A stretch of 64,000 bases of DNA from JACDCA01 sp963810305 (GTDB lineage: Bacteria; Acidobacteriota; Vicinamibacteria; Vicinamibacterales; 2-12-FULL-66-21): positions 124,001-188,000 of the forward strand of contig CAWEMY010000007.1 in assembly GCA_963810305.1 (NCBI GenBank), in the 5' to 3' direction. Below, in pieces: positions 37,342 through 46,527 of this stretch. Numbering within the stretch: position 1 is the stretch's first letter; each line of letters starts with the position of its first letter. Made by a program: the position numbers and the translations under genes. Below the pieces are notes generated by a model, which saw only the letters and a list, made by a program, of their open reading frames with translations, made no database searches and was not told where the DNA came from.

Positions 37342-38526
37342 ATGGCCCAACTCGCGGTTTCGATTCTCAGTAACGACGAACAGTGCAAGCGGGAGGTCTC
37401 CCGCGTGCTGCGCGCATGCGGTGTGCCGGTGGCGATCGTCGAAGAGCGGCGCACCGGCGAGGCCGTGGTGTCCGACGTCTTCATCGTCGACATCCGGTCG
37501 GACGCTTCGTCCGGAATGGCCACCATCGAGCGTTTGCGGGCGGGGCATCACCACGTCTCCATCTTCGCGGTGGCGTCGACGTCCGAACCTGAACTGATCC
37601 TGCAGGCGATGCGTGCGGGAGCGAACGAGTTCTTCGCGTGGAACGCCGCCGCCGGCGGGCGGACCTTCGAAGAATCTTTCCAGGGAGCCATCAGGCGGAC
37701 GGCGGCACGACGCGACGCGGCCTCGGCCAGTGCCCGCCAGCCCTGTGTCACTCACGTATTCCTCGGGGCCAAGGGAGGTTCCGGCACGACGACAGTGACG
37801 GTGAACACCGCGGTCGAGATCGCGCGGCTGACGAAGCGTCCCACGGTCGTGATCGACCTGAAACAGTGCATGGGCGAGGTCGCGCTGTTTCTCGGCGTCC
37901 GTCCCCGGTTCACGGTCCTCGACGCGATCGAGAACCTGCACCGTCTCGACAAGGACTTCCTCCGCGAGCTCATGACGCGCCACAAGTCAGGATTGGACAT
38001 CCTGGCGGGATCCGAGCAGTTCGACCGTCCGAACGCCAACGACGCCGGCGCGATCGAAGAGCTGCTGAGAGTGCTCGGGAAAATCTACGACTTCATCATC
38101 ATCGACGTCGGCAATGTCGTCAACGCCTGCGCGGTCGCGTCGCTGTATGCCGCGGACACGGTCTTCCTGGTGGCGAATCCCGATGTGCCTTCGATTCGCA
38201 ACGCACAGCGGCTCGTCGACCGGGTGCGCCAGCTGGGCGCCGGCAGCGAGCGCGTCAAGGTGCTGCTGAACCGGACGTCGGAGCATCACCTGATCGAGCC
38301 GAAGCAGATCGAAACAGCGCTCGGCCTGGGCATTCACCACAAATTTGCGAGCGATTACCGGACGGTGTCGACCGCCTTGAACTCGGGCGTTCCACTGACG
38401 CTGACCAACCACTCCGAACTTGCTTCTCAGTTCGGCAACTTCACCAAGCAACTCGTCGGAATGGAAGAGGCGGCGGCGGCTCCGGTTCAACCCGAGAAGC
38501 GCCGCGCCTTCCTCGGCCTCATCTGA
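37342..38526 (+). CDS. tadZ: TadZ/CpaE-family pilus localisation ATPase
   Basis: 394 residues. Residues 1-120 form an atypical receiver domain (VSDVFIVDIRSDASSG, ILQAMRAGANEFFAW). A MinD/ParA-type ATPase domain follows, with the deviant P-loop FLGAKGGSGTTTVTVN, FIIIDVGN and VLLNRTSEH. It is the polar landmark of Tad systems and recruits the TadA ATPase to the assembly site. No frameshift. The degenerate receiver domain parallels the one in the coiled-coil protein at 28874-31267. Confidence 0.88.
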   Translation: MAQLAVSILSNDEQCKREVSRVLRACGVPVAIVEERRTGEAVVSDVFIVDIRSDASSGMATIERLRAGHHHVSIFAVASTSEPELILQAMRAGANEFFAWNAAAGGRTFEESFQGAIRRTAARRDAASASARQPCVTHVFLGAKGGSGTTTVTVNTAVEIARLTKRPTVVIDLKQCMGEVALFLGVRPRFTVLDAIENLHRLDKDFLRELMTRHKSGLDILAGSEQFDRPNANDAGAIEELLRVLGKIYDFIIIDVGNVVNACAVASLYAADTVFLVANPDVPSIRNAQRLVDRVRQLGAGSERVKVLLNRTSEHHLIEPKQIETALGLGIHHKFASDYRTVSTALNSGVPLTLTNHSELASQFGNFTKQLVGMEEAAAAPVQPEKRRAFLGLI

Positions 38527-38541
38527 TCAGGGATCATTCTC

Positions 38542-39888
38542 ATGAGCAGCGTCAGCGTCAATACCACGTCCGCCACGCCGGCAGCCTCGGTGCGCCCGCG
38601 CGTCGACACACCGCGGCCGCAATACATCGAGCTGAAGGCGAACGTCCATCGCAAGCTGCTCAATCGCCTGAATCTCGAGGCGCTCGGTTCGACGGAACGG
38701 TCCCGCGCCGAAGCGGAGATCCGCTCGCTGCTCTTCGAGTTGATCAACGAGGAGGGCACGCCGATCAGCATGACGGAGCGCGAGGCGATCCTCGGCGACG
38801 TCATCGACGAGGTCTTCGGCCTCGGGCCGCTCGAGCCGCTGCTGCGCGACCCGGGGATCAGCGACATCCTGGTGAACACCTATAAGCACGTCTACGTGGA
38901 GCGCGCGGGGCACCTCGAACGGCTGCCGACGACCTTCCAGGACGACAAGCACCTGCTGCGCGTCATCGACCGCATCGTCAGCGGCGTCGGCCGCCGCGTC
39001 GACGATAGCTCGCCGATGGTCGACGCCCGGTTGGCTGACGGATCGCGTGTCAACGCGATCATTCCGCCGCTGGCCGTCGACGGCCCGCTGCTCTCGATCC
39101 GCCGTTTTCCGTCCGACCGGCTGAAGGCGAGCGATCTCGTCGCCAACCGGTCGATGACCCGGCCGATGCTCGAGTTTCTCGAGAATTGCGTCCGGGCACG
39201 CCTGAACATGCTGATCAGCGGAGGAACCGGCGCCGGTAAGACGACGCTCCTCAACGTGCTTTCCGGATTCATCTCGGAGCGTGAACGCATCGTCACGATC
39301 GAGGACGCGGCCGAACTGCAGCTGCACCAGGAACACGTGGCACGCCTCGAGACGCGGCCGCCGAACGTCGAAGGCAAAGGCGCCATCAAGCAGCGCCAGC
39401 TGCTGGTCAACGCCCTGCGTATGCGCCCGGACCGGATCGTCGTCGGGGAAACCCGAGGCGAGGAGGCGCTGGACATGCTGCAGGCGATGAACACCGGCCA
39501 CGACGGCTCGCTGACGACAGTCCACGCGAACACACCACGAGACGCGCTGTCGAGAATCGAAACGATGATCGCGATGGGCGCGACCAATCTGCCCGAGCGC
39601 GCGATGCGGCAGCAGATCGCCGCGGCAATCCAGATCGTCATCCAGCAGTCGCGCATGAGCGATGGCACCAGAAAGGTCACGAGCATCTCGGAGATCACCG
39701 GCATGGAAGGCGAGGTCATCACCATGCAGGAGATCTACTGCTTCGAGAAGCTCGGTGTGACCCAGGACGGCAAGGTGATCGGCCGCTACCGTGCGACCGG
39801 CGTTCGTCCGAAGGCGTGCGAGCGGCTCAAGACCGCCGGCATCCACCTGCCTCCCGACATGTTCGAAGGCATCACGGAGGTGCGGTAG
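38542..39888 (+). CDS. tadA: TadA/CpaF-family secretion ATPase
   Basis: 448 residues of the type II/IV secretion ATPase family. Walker A is ISGGTGAGKTTLLNVL, the Asp box is RIVTIEDAAELQL, Walker B region is RIVVGETRGEEALDML, and the His box is GHDGSLTTVHANTP. The N-terminal all-helical domain matches CpaF. It powers pilus assembly, and in some systems retraction, as a cytoplasmic hexamer. It follows tadZ by 15 bases and overlaps tadB. Confidence 0.93.
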   Translation: MSSVSVNTTSATPAASVRPRVDTPRPQYIELKANVHRKLLNRLNLEALGSTERSRAEAEIRSLLFELINEEGTPISMTEREAILGDVIDEVFGLGPLEPLLRDPGISDILVNTYKHVYVERAGHLERLPTTFQDDKHLLRVIDRIVSGVGRRVDDSSPMVDARLADGSRVNAIIPPLAVDGPLLSIRRFPSDRLKASDLVANRSMTRPMLEFLENCVRARLNMLISGGTGAGKTTLLNVLSGFISERERIVTIEDAAELQLHQEHVARLETRPPNVEGKGAIKQRQLLVNALRMRPDRIVVGETRGEEALDMLQAMNTGHDGSLTTVHANTPRDALSRIETMIAMGATNLPERAMRQQIAAAIQIVIQQSRMSDGTRKVTSISEITGMEGEVITMQEIYCFEKLGVTQDGKVIGRYRATGVRPKACERLKTAGIHLPPDMFEGITEVR

Positions 39889-40865
39889 TGACGTTCGTCA
39901 TCGTCGGGATCGCGTTCGTGGTCGGGGCGGGGGTGGCGGTCGGGATCGCCATCATGATGGCCCGCGTCCCCGACATGATGGTGCAGAAGAAGGTCGAGGA
40001 CCGCCTGCAGGAGATCGCGTTTGGCGACCGGCCCGAGGCAGCCAAAGACAACCCGAAGCTTCTGAAGAGCCAGAACGTCGGCCCACTGCCTGGTCTCGAC
40101 CTGGCGATCGGCGGCACCGCACGCGGTTCGAAGATTACCGCCTGGATCGAACAGTCGGGGACGAAAGCGACGCTGAGCGCCGTGCTGCTCGTTTCATTCT
40201 TTCTCGGCATCGCGGCAGCTGTTGGCGTTTTCGTGTTGACGCGGACATTGCCAGCCGTCCCCGCCGGGTTCATCGCCGGGTTCGGCCTTCCGTTCCTCGT
40301 GCTGCGCATCAAGCGGACGCGCCGTATGCGTGCGTTCGAAGAACAGTTTCCCGAGGCGCTGGACCTGATCGCCCGCGCGTTGAAAGCCGGCCATGCGTTC
40401 GCGACCGGCCTGAAGATGGCCGCCGACGAACTGCACGAGCCGGTCGGGCCGGAATTCCGCAAGACGTTCGACGAACAGAACTTTGGTCTTGCACTCAAGG
40501 ACGCGCTGGACAACCTCACCGTCCGCATCCCGCTGCTCGACGTGCGGTTCTTCGCGACGGCGGTCCTGATCCAGCGCGAGACGGGCGGCAACCTCTCGGA
40601 GATCCTCGAGAACCTCGCTCACGTCGTCCGCGAGCGTTTCAAGATCCTGCGTCAGGTCCGCGTTTACACGGCGCACGGACGTCTGACCGGTTATGTGCTG
40701 CTGGCGTTGCCGGCAGTGCTCGGGATTGCGCTGATGTTCATCAACCCTGAACACATGGACCTGTTGTTCCGCGAACGCATGGGGCAAATGATGCTGCTCG
40801 CCTGCGGCGGCATGCAGACGTGCGGGTATCTGTGGATCAGACAGATCGTCAAGATCGAGGTGTAG
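39888..40865 (+). CDS. tadB: TadB inner-membrane platform protein
   Basis: 325 residues from GTG 39888, which overlaps the tadA stop (TAGTG). One N-terminal helix (residues 2-22), a soluble part, two helices near 100-150, a type II secretion F domain (FEEQFPEALDLIARALKAGH, FFATAVLIQRETGGNLSEIL), and two C-terminal helices. Together with TadC it makes the inner-membrane platform acted on by TadA. Confidence 0.9.
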   Translation: MTFVIVGIAFVVGAGVAVGIAIMMARVPDMMVQKKVEDRLQEIAFGDRPEAAKDNPKLLKSQNVGPLPGLDLAIGGTARGSKITAWIEQSGTKATLSAVLLVSFFLGIAAAVGVFVLTRTLPAVPAGFIAGFGLPFLVLRIKRTRRMRAFEEQFPEALDLIARALKAGHAFATGLKMAADELHEPVGPEFRKTFDEQNFGLALKDALDNLTVRIPLLDVRFFATAVLIQRETGGNLSEILENLAHVVRERFKILRQVRVYTAHGRLTGYVLLALPAVLGIALMFINPEHMDLLFRERMGQMMLLACGGMQTCGYLWIRQIVKIEV

Positions 40866-40866
40866 C

Positions 40867-41778
40867 GTGCTGCTTCCAGTTCTGGCCTTCGTGTTCGGGA
40901 CCGCCCTGATTGCCGGCGGCGCCTTGCTGCTCATGCCGCGGCGCGCGGTTGCGATCGACCGGCGGATCGAAGAGCTCACGTCACAGCGCGACTTCGACGG
41001 ACCCGCGAAGCCGAAGAATGCCAGGATGGTCGGCATCTTCAAGCGGATCGGCGACAGAATGCCGCGCTCGCCCAGGGAGATGGGGCCACTCCGGCAGCGT
41101 CTCGTCCAGGCGGGTTACCGCCGTCAGGAAGCGGTCACGATCTTCTTCGGCATCCGGGTGCTTTTCGCGCTGGCCCTGTTTGGCTTCTGCGCCACGCCGA
41201 TTCTCGCCCGCCCGAACATGCTGATGGCGCTCGGCGGCCTCGGGCTCGGCTACATCCTGCCGGGAATGATCCTGGCCCGCCTGGCCAAGCGTCGTGCGAA
41301 GAAGATCCAGTTGTCGCTGGCCGACGCCCTCGACCTGCTGGTGGTCAGCGTCGAGGCCGGACTCGGTCTCGACCAGGCGCTGTTGCGGGTTGGCGCGGAA
41401 TTGCAGTTCGCCTATCCGGAGCTCGCGGAGGAACTGAACCTGATCAACCTCGAGCTGCGCGCCGGCAAGGCCCGTGCTGAAGCGTTGCGCAATCTCGCGG
41501 ACCGCACCGGCGTCGACGACCTCAGCGCGCTCGTCACCATGCTGATCCAGACCGACAAGTTCGGCACCAGCGTGGCGCAGTCGCTGCGGGTGTATTCGGA
41601 GACCCTGCGGACCAAGCGACGGCAGCGCGCGGAAGAAGCCGCCGCGAAGACCGGCGTCAAGATGGTGTTCCCCCTGGTGTTCTGTATTTTCCCGGCAATC
41701 TGGGTCGTGACCATCGGACCCGCGGCGATCAAGTTCGTCACGGTGCTCTTCCCGATGGTCGATCAGATGAAAAAGTAA
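40867..41778 (+). CDS. tadC: TadC inner-membrane platform protein
   Basis: 303 residues from GTG 40867, one base after the tadB stop. An N-terminal helix, a helix pair around 100-145, a T2SSF domain (LADALDLLVVSVEAGLGLDQAL, LVTMLIQTDKFGTSVAQSLR) and a C-terminal helix pair after KTGVKMVFPLVFC. Partner of TadB. Confidence 0.9.
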   Translation: MLLPVLAFVFGTALIAGGALLLMPRRAVAIDRRIEELTSQRDFDGPAKPKNARMVGIFKRIGDRMPRSPREMGPLRQRLVQAGYRRQEAVTIFFGIRVLFALALFGFCATPILARPNMLMALGGLGLGYILPGMILARLAKRRAKKIQLSLADALDLLVVSVEAGLGLDQALLRVGAELQFAYPELAEELNLINLELRAGKARAEALRNLADRTGVDDLSALVTMLIQTDKFGTSVAQSLRVYSETLRTKRRQRAEEAAAKTGVKMVFPLVFCIFPAIWVVTIGPAAIKFVTVLFPMVDQMKK

Positions 41779-41780
41779 CC

Positions 41781-43115
41781 ATGTCACTCGCCAACATCAT
41801 CCGCATGCCGAGCGCGGGCGCGAATGAGCCCGCTCCCGGAGCTCCGCCGGCAACGATCAAGGAAACCGGGCTCCATCCCGACACGCTGTCACAGCTGCTG
41901 TTGAAGACGCTGTTGAACGGCGAGGCCACCGGCAGCATCCTGGCCGAACGGATGCGCGTGCCGTATTCGCTGCTCGACGCGATGATCCAGCACGCCCGCA
42001 TCGAGAAGCTGCTCGAAGTTCGCGGCATGACCGGAGTCGGCAGCGCCGGCTACCGCTACGTGCTGACCGACCTCGGGCGCGACCGCGCGATGCAGTTCAT
42101 GGACATTTGCCGCTACGTCGGCGCGGCACCGGTGCCGATCGACCAGTACAACGATTACGTGCGCGCCTGTATGGCGGCGCGCCTCCCGGTCGACTGCGAC
42201 AAGCTCGAGACCGGATTCGGTCACCTGGTGGTGAGCAAGAAGATGCTCGATCAGCTCGGCCCCGCGGTCAACGCCGGCAAGTCGCTGTTCCTGTATGGCG
42301 CGCCCGGCAACGGTAAGACCGTCGTCGCCGAGGGGATCGGCAAGGCACTCGGCAGCGACATGTATGTGCCGCACGCCGTCGACGTCGACGGCCAGATCAT
42401 CACCATCTTCGACCCGGTCAACCACCGCCGCGCTGAGGCGGCCGAGGCGACGGTCAGCGTAGTCGCCAACGCGACGCTGGATCAGCGCTGGGAGCGCATC
42501 CGCCGTCCGGTCGTGGTCGTCGGCGGCGAGCTGACGCTGGAGATGCTTGATCTGTCGTTCAACCCGATCTCGAAGTTCTACGAAGCGCCGATTCAGATGA
42601 AGGCCAACGGCGGCGTGTTCGTCGTCGACGACTTCGGGCGCCAGCGGATCCCGCCGCGCGACCTGCTCAACCGCTGGATCGTGCCGCTCGAGAGCCGCGT
42701 CGACTACATGACGCTGCACACCGGGCGCAAGTTCGAGATCCCGTTCAACGTCTTCATTATTTTCGCGACCAACCTCAAGCCGGAGTCGCTCGCCGACGAG
42801 GCGTTCCTCCGCCGGATCCCCTACAAGATCCTGGCGAACAACCCGACGATCGACGAGTACTGCCGGATCTTCGAGCTGAACTGCAAGAAGCGCGGCCTTC
42901 GGTTCGATCCGGTGATGGTGGAGTACCTGGAGCGCAGCTACTACCGCCCGCGCAAGCTCCAGATGCGGGCCTGCCATCCGCGCGACCTCGTCGAGCAGGT
43001 GGTCGACATCTGCCGGTATCAGAAGAAGGAGCCGGCAATTTCGCGCGAGCTGCTCGACATGGCCTGCAGCAGCTACTTCCTGGAAGAGACCGAGTCGCAA
43101 GGAGTGGAAGAATGA
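41781..43115 (+). CDS. AAA ATPase with N-terminal winged-helix-like domain, Tad-linked
   Basis: 444 residues. The first 140 residues contain a helix-turn-helix-like segment (LSQLLLKTLLNGEATGSILAERM, then LLDAMIQHARIEKLLEV). The AAA core has Walker A FLYGAPGNGKTVVAEGI, Walker B GGVFVVDDFGRQ, sensor 1 FIIFATNLKP and an arginine-finger-like LRRIPYKIL. It lies two bases after tadC and overlaps the next gene. It is distinct from the secretion ATPase and resembles bacterial AAA proteins often annotated only as ATPase. Its role with the pilus (assembly chaperone, proteolysis adaptor or regulator) is unknown. Confidence 0.8.
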   Translation: MSLANIIRMPSAGANEPAPGAPPATIKETGLHPDTLSQLLLKTLLNGEATGSILAERMRVPYSLLDAMIQHARIEKLLEVRGMTGVGSAGYRYVLTDLGRDRAMQFMDICRYVGAAPVPIDQYNDYVRACMAARLPVDCDKLETGFGHLVVSKKMLDQLGPAVNAGKSLFLYGAPGNGKTVVAEGIGKALGSDMYVPHAVDVDGQIITIFDPVNHRRAEAAEATVSVVANATLDQRWERIRRPVVVVGGELTLEMLDLSFNPISKFYEAPIQMKANGGVFVVDDFGRQRIPPRDLLNRWIVPLESRVDYMTLHTGRKFEIPFNVFIIFATNLKPESLADEAFLRRIPYKILANNPTIDEYCRIFELNCKKRGLRFDPVMVEYLERSYYRPRKLQMRACHPRDLVEQVVDICRYQKKEPAISRELLDMACSSYFLEETESQGVEE

Positions 43116-43783
43116 GAGCGCTAGCGATTGCCCTGAACCTGCCGTTGAATGGCCGGTCGCTCGACTGGTCGGCACAGGCCCGGCTGTTCGGCGACCTCGC
43201 CGCTCGCGCCGCGATCATCGTGCTTTTCTCGATGATGGCCGTCCGGTTCGGAGCAGACTTCCTGGAAACCGGGCGCGTCACCGGCCTGTTCCTTCTGGCG
43301 AGTGAGACGCTCGTGGTGGTGCTGACGCTGGTGCGCCGCTCGGCCGCCGCGATCGATCGCAGCGTTCGAGCCAGGGTCCTGACGCTCGTCTCGATCATGG
43401 GGCCGCCGCTGCTCGTGCCGGGTGCGGCTGCCGCTCTGGCGCCGGAGCTCACCACGGTCTCGATCTCGATCGCGGGTCTGGCGATCGTGATCGCGGGGAA
43501 GATCACACTGGGCCGCAGCTTCGCGCTCCTGCCCGCAAACCGCGGCGTCGTCTCGACCGGCGTGTATCGCGTGGTTCGCCACCCGATCTACATGGGTTAC
43601 CTGTTCACCCACGTCGCGTTTCTGCTGGCGAGCCCGTCGCTGTTCAACCTGATGGCGCTGCTGGTGGCAGACGGCGCACTGCTCGCCAGGGCTGCCTGCG
43701 AGGAGCAGACGCTCGCCCTCGACCCGCAATACCGCTCCTACCAGTCCAGGGTCCGCTGGCGGGTTGCTCCTGGGTTGTTCTGA
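43112..43783 (+). CDS. Isoprenylcysteine carboxyl methyltransferase-like (ICMT/PEMT) membrane methyltransferase
   Basis: 223 residues with about five membrane helices. The C-terminal half has the ICMT/PEMT pattern: GVYRVVRHPIYMGYL, then a helix, then CEEQTLALDPQYRSYQSRVRWR with the Glu-Glu and Arg of the SAM/substrate site. The ATG overlaps the AAA ATPase stop (ATGA). It probably methylates a lipid or small membrane substrate. Being in the pilus operon may be coincidental, or may mean modification of pilus-associated lipid or protein. Confidence 0.8.
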   Translation: MRALAIALNLPLNGRSLDWSAQARLFGDLAARAAIIVLFSMMAVRFGADFLETGRVTGLFLLASETLVVVLTLVRRSAAAIDRSVRARVLTLVSIMGPPLLVPGAAAALAPELTTVSISIAGLAIVIAGKITLGRSFALLPANRGVVSTGVYRVVRHPIYMGYLFTHVAFLLASPSLFNLMALLVADGALLARAACEEQTLALDPQYRSYQSRVRWRVAPGLF

Positions 43784-43792
43784 CGATGTCAA

Positions 43793-43866
43793 CTTCTAAC
43801 CTCTAACTCCTAACTCCTAACTCCTAAATTTAGAAGTTAGTAGTTAGGAGTTAGTAGTTAGGAGTT
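43793..43866. terminator. Palindromic CTAACTC heptamer array at convergent gene ends
   Basis: Five CTAACTC-type units are followed directly by five complementary TAGTAGT/TAGGAGT units, giving a long near-perfect hairpin. It lies between the end of the pilus operon (43783) and the convergent Smr gene, whose stop codon (43851) lies within it. Confidence 0.75.
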
Positions 43867-44144
43867 ATCGTCGTCAGAATGACGAGCGTCGCCCCGAGAT
43901 GCGATTGAGGATCATCCCCGAAGCTCTCGACCAGGGGGTGATGATCGAGCGCCTGTTGCACGATGCCGCGCTGGACGCCGATCCCGCGGCCATGGACCAG
44001 TCGCACTTCCGTCAAACCCGCCGCGTACGCTTCGTTGATGTATTCCTCGACCACTGAAGGGATGTCGCGCGGCTGAAACGCGTGAAGATCCAGCTCTCCC
44101 TCGATCGGGATGCGGAGAGGGTCAGGATCGGTCGGACCGGTCAT
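43851..44144 (-). CDS. Smr-domain protein
   Basis: 97 residues forming a lone Smr (small MutS-related) domain: GELDLHAFQPRDI with the conserved Asp-Leu-His, and VRLVHGRGIGVQRGIVQQAL with the His-Gly-x-Gly loop. Smr domains have nucleic-acid cleavage activity (DNA nicking or mRNA cleavage in stalled-ribosome rescue). The last residues (TTITPNY) come from the repeat. The gene starts inside the 3' end of queF (23-base overlap). Confidence 0.82.
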   Translation of the reverse strand: MTGPTDPDPLRIPIEGELDLHAFQPRDIPSVVEEYINEAYAAGLTEVRLVHGRGIGVQRGIVQQALDHHPLVESFGDDPQSHLGATLVILTTITPNY

Positions 44145-44511
44145 AGGCCGCGGTCACCGACGTCGAGAGCCCGCCGCGCACCGAGAAGTCTCCCGTCACC
44201 GTCATTCGCCGCGGCCGGCACGCGCCGACGAGATCGTCGAGGATCTGGTTGGTCACCGCCTCGTAGAAAATCCCTTGATTGCGGAATTCCAGCATGTAGT
44301 ACTTCAATGCTTTCAGTTCCAGGCACAGCTCATCGGGAACGTAGTTGATCTGAATCTCACCAAAGTCGGGCAGCCCGGTCTTCGGGCAGACCGACGTGAA
44401 CTCCTCGCAGCGGATTTCGATCTCGTAGTCGCGACCCGGACGGGGATTCGGGAAGGTCTCCAGGGTGGGCGGCGCCATCTCGAAAATTGTACCATTCAGG
44501 CCGAAATTCAT
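44122..44511 (-). CDS. queF: NADPH-dependent 7-cyano-7-deazaguanine reductase
   Basis: 129 residues, the short unimodular QueF form. The catalytic Cys and Asp are in EFTSVCPKTGLPDFGEI, and the NADPH/substrate segment is LELKALKYYMLEFRNQGIFYE. It reduces preQ0 to preQ1 in queuosine synthesis. Start is ATG 44511 (ATG 44478 is possible). No other queuosine genes are in the window. Confidence 0.93.
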   Translation of the reverse strand: MNFGLNGTIFEMAPPTLETFPNPRPGRDYEIEIRCEEFTSVCPKTGLPDFGEIQINYVPDELCLELKALKYYMLEFRNQGIFYEAVTNQILDDLVGACRPRRMTVTGDFSVRGGLSTSVTAAYDRSDRS

Positions 44512-44532
44512 CTGTTTTTGGGTTCAGCTCGA

Positions 44533-44562
44533 TTGACACGGGAAAAAGGAGAGGACTAGGAT
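44533..44562 (+). promoter_or_regulatory. Sigma-70 type promoter for the HU-like gene
   Basis: TTGACA (44533-44538) and TAGGAT (44557-44562) are separated by 18 bases, about 85 bases upstream of the HU-like ATG. A weak inverted repeat lies in the leader. Confidence 0.55.
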
Positions 44563-44645
44563 ACCTAGCGATTTCTCCGCTGTTGCTGCACGCGCGCGTG
44601 GCTCTGCGGGAACGGTAAGCGCGCCCAAGCAAAGGGGAACGGCCG

Positions 44646-44945
44646 ATGGCAGAGGCCCGCAGAATGGGCAAATCAGAGTTGTTCTCGCACTTCGCGGATC
44701 GCTTCGAGGTCAAGCGGACGCAGGCGCGGGAATTCTTCGATGAGCTGAACACGCTGGCGGAGAAAGAGCTGAAGCGTTCCGGTGAGTTCGTTCTCCCCGG
44801 GATGGTGAAGCTGGTTATTCAGAAGCGTAAGGCGCGGATGGGCCGCAACCCCGCGACCGGCGAACAGATCAAGATCGCCGCGAAGACCGTCGTCAAGGCC
44901 AGGATCGCCAAGCAGCTGAAGGACGCCGTTCTCCCGAAAAAGTAG
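44646..44945 (+). CDS. HU/IHF-family DNA-binding protein
   Basis: 99 residues. The N-terminal helices (GKSELFSHFADRFEVKRTQAREFFDEL) and the beta-arm/core segment RKARMGRNPATGEQIKI are typical of HU-like histone proteins, with a long Lys-rich C-terminus (KQLKDAVLPKK). The expected RNP loop is divergent: the arm reads VIQKRKARMGRNPATGE. It binds and bends DNA as a dimer. Monocistronic, with its own promoter and followed by a hairpin. Confidence 0.9.
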   Translation: MAEARRMGKSELFSHFADRFEVKRTQAREFFDELNTLAEKELKRSGEFVLPGMVKLVIQKRKARMGRNPATGEQIKIAAKTVVKARIAKQLKDAVLPKK

Positions 44946-44966
44946 TGGTAGAAGCGATTGCGGTAG

Positions 44967-45008
44967 AGGCCGGCTTTAGCCGGCCTTTCACCTGGCTTTA
45001 GCCGGCCT
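44967..45008. terminator. AGGCCGGC palindrome, REP-like, bidirectional terminator
   Basis: AGGCCGGCTTTAGCCGGCCT (44967-44986) is a perfect 8-bp-stem hairpin followed by T residues. A second partial copy follows at 44992-45008. It lies between the convergent HU-like and NtrC-type genes. The same 20-mer recurs at 57556-57575 and 57591-57610. Confidence 0.8.
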
Positions 45009-45015
45009 TACGCTT

Positions 45016-46398
45016 TCATCCCCTCAACTTGCGCGCGATGTCGCGCAGGTCCAACCTCGACATCTTGTGCTTGAGCGTGCTGAGCGGCAGCCCGAGATAC
45101 CGGGCTGCGGCCGTCACGTTCCAATCCGCTTTCTCGAGCGCGCGGAGGATGAAATTGCGCTCGAACGTGTCGCACGCCTCCTGAAAAAGTGTTTCGGTTC
45201 GCCGTGCCGACGAATCGAGCTTCGCAAAGTGGTACTCGAGCGGCAGGTCCTCGTCGGTGATCCATTCCTTGTCGGTGACCGCGACGAGACGCTCCATCAG
45301 GTTCTCGAGCTCGCGAATGTTGCCGGGCCACCAGTAGGTGGAGAGGATTTTCAGCGCCGAAGACGACACGCCGCGCACCGGCTTTCGGAACTTTGTCCGG
45401 TACCGGTGCACGAACAGCCGTGCCAGCTCGGGCAGGTCCTCGAGGCGGTCACGCAACGGCGGCATGCGGATGGGGATGACGTTGATGCGGTAGTAGAGGT
45501 CCTCTCGGAACCGCCCGTCCTTCACCGCCTTCTCGAGATCCACGTTGGTGGCGACGACCAGACGGAATTCGGTCTTGATCGGTTTAGCGCCGCCGACGCG
45601 TTCGATCTCACCTTCCTGGATCGCGCGCAGCAGCTTCGCCTGCAGGTCGAACCGGAGATCTCCGATCTCGTCGAGAAACAGCGTGCCGCCGGTCGCCAGT
45701 TCGAACTTTCCGAGTTGCTGCTTGTGGGCGCCGGTGAATGCGCCGCGTTCGTGACCGAAGAGGGTGCTCTCGACGAGCTCGTGGGGGATCGCCGACAGAT
45801 TGACCGCGATGAACGGTTGCTCCTCCTTCCCTGACTTCCGGTGAAGCAGCCGGGCAAGCAACTCCTTACCGGTGCCGCTCTCGCCGAGGATCAGCACCGT
45901 GGCCGACAGCGTGGCGACCTTGTGGACGAGCTCGACGATCTCTCGAATCTGCCGGCTCGGCCCGATGAGAAACTCGCGGTCCGCTTGTTCGGCGACCTGC
46001 GCGCTGAGCGTGATCACCTGTCGATTGAGATCCTGCCGCTCGCAGGCGTGCCGCACGAGAGAGCGCAGCTCGTCGTGATCGAAATCCTTGGTGATGTAGT
46101 GGTAGGCGCCGTGCTTCATCGCCTGGACGGCGGTCGCGACCTCATTGATCGCCGAGATCATGATGCATTCGACCAGGTGGTAATTCTCCCGCACGATCCG
46201 CAGCACGTCGAAGCCGCTGATGCCGGGCAGCCGCACGTCGAGCAGCATCAGGTCGACGTCGTCTTCGCGCAGCCGGACGAGCGCGGCCTCGCCGCTCGAC
46301 ACCGTCAGAATGCGATAGTCCCTTTTCAGGATCGCCGACAGCGTCTCCCGCATCGATTGGTCTTCGTCGCAGACCAGGACTGTCTTGATCGCGGACAT
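45016..46398 (-). CDS. Sigma-54-dependent NtrC-family response regulator
   Basis: 460 residues from ATG 46398 (a longer frame to 46440 is less likely). The receiver domain has the phosphoacceptor in DLMLLDVRLPG and Lys in YITKDF. The AAA+ domain has Walker A GESGTGKELLA, the sigma-54-contact loop GAFTGAH, and GTLFLDEIGDL. A Fis-type helix-turn-helix closes the protein (NVTAAARYLGLPLSTLKHKM). No adjacent histidine kinase. It could activate the sigma-54 promoter upstream of the Flp pilin genes. Confidence 0.92.
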   Translation of the reverse strand: MSAIKTVLVCDEDQSMRETLSAILKRDYRILTVSSGEAALVRLREDDVDLMLLDVRLPGISGFDVLRIVRENYHLVECIMISAINEVATAVQAMKHGAYHYITKDFDHDELRSLVRHACERQDLNRQVITLSAQVAEQADREFLIGPSRQIREIVELVHKVATLSATVLILGESGTGKELLARLLHRKSGKEEQPFIAVNLSAIPHELVESTLFGHERGAFTGAHKQQLGKFELATGGTLFLDEIGDLRFDLQAKLLRAIQEGEIERVGGAKPIKTEFRLVVATNVDLEKAVKDGRFREDLYYRINVIPIRMPPLRDRLEDLPELARLFVHRYRTKFRKPVRGVSSSALKILSTYWWPGNIRELENLMERLVAVTDKEWITDEDLPLEYHFAKLDSSARRTETLFQEACDTFERNFILRALEKADWNVTAAARYLGLPLSTLKHKMSRLDLRDIARKLRG

Positions 46399-46527
46399 CC
46401 GTGTGCGCTGAATTCTAGTTGAATAGCCGACATCCCCCAACTAGCGACCTGGCAGATCGCAACTCCGAGCGCCCCAGCCCGGCGCGCCGTTGCGAAGCTC
46501 CGCGGGTCAAGGTAAGGTACGGCGGTT

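Noticed and set aside
41889..43175. A 428-residue minus-strand frame over the AAA ATPase
   Set aside because: Composition is His/Asp/Val-rich without motifs. The plus strand has full Walker and sensor motifs in an operon.
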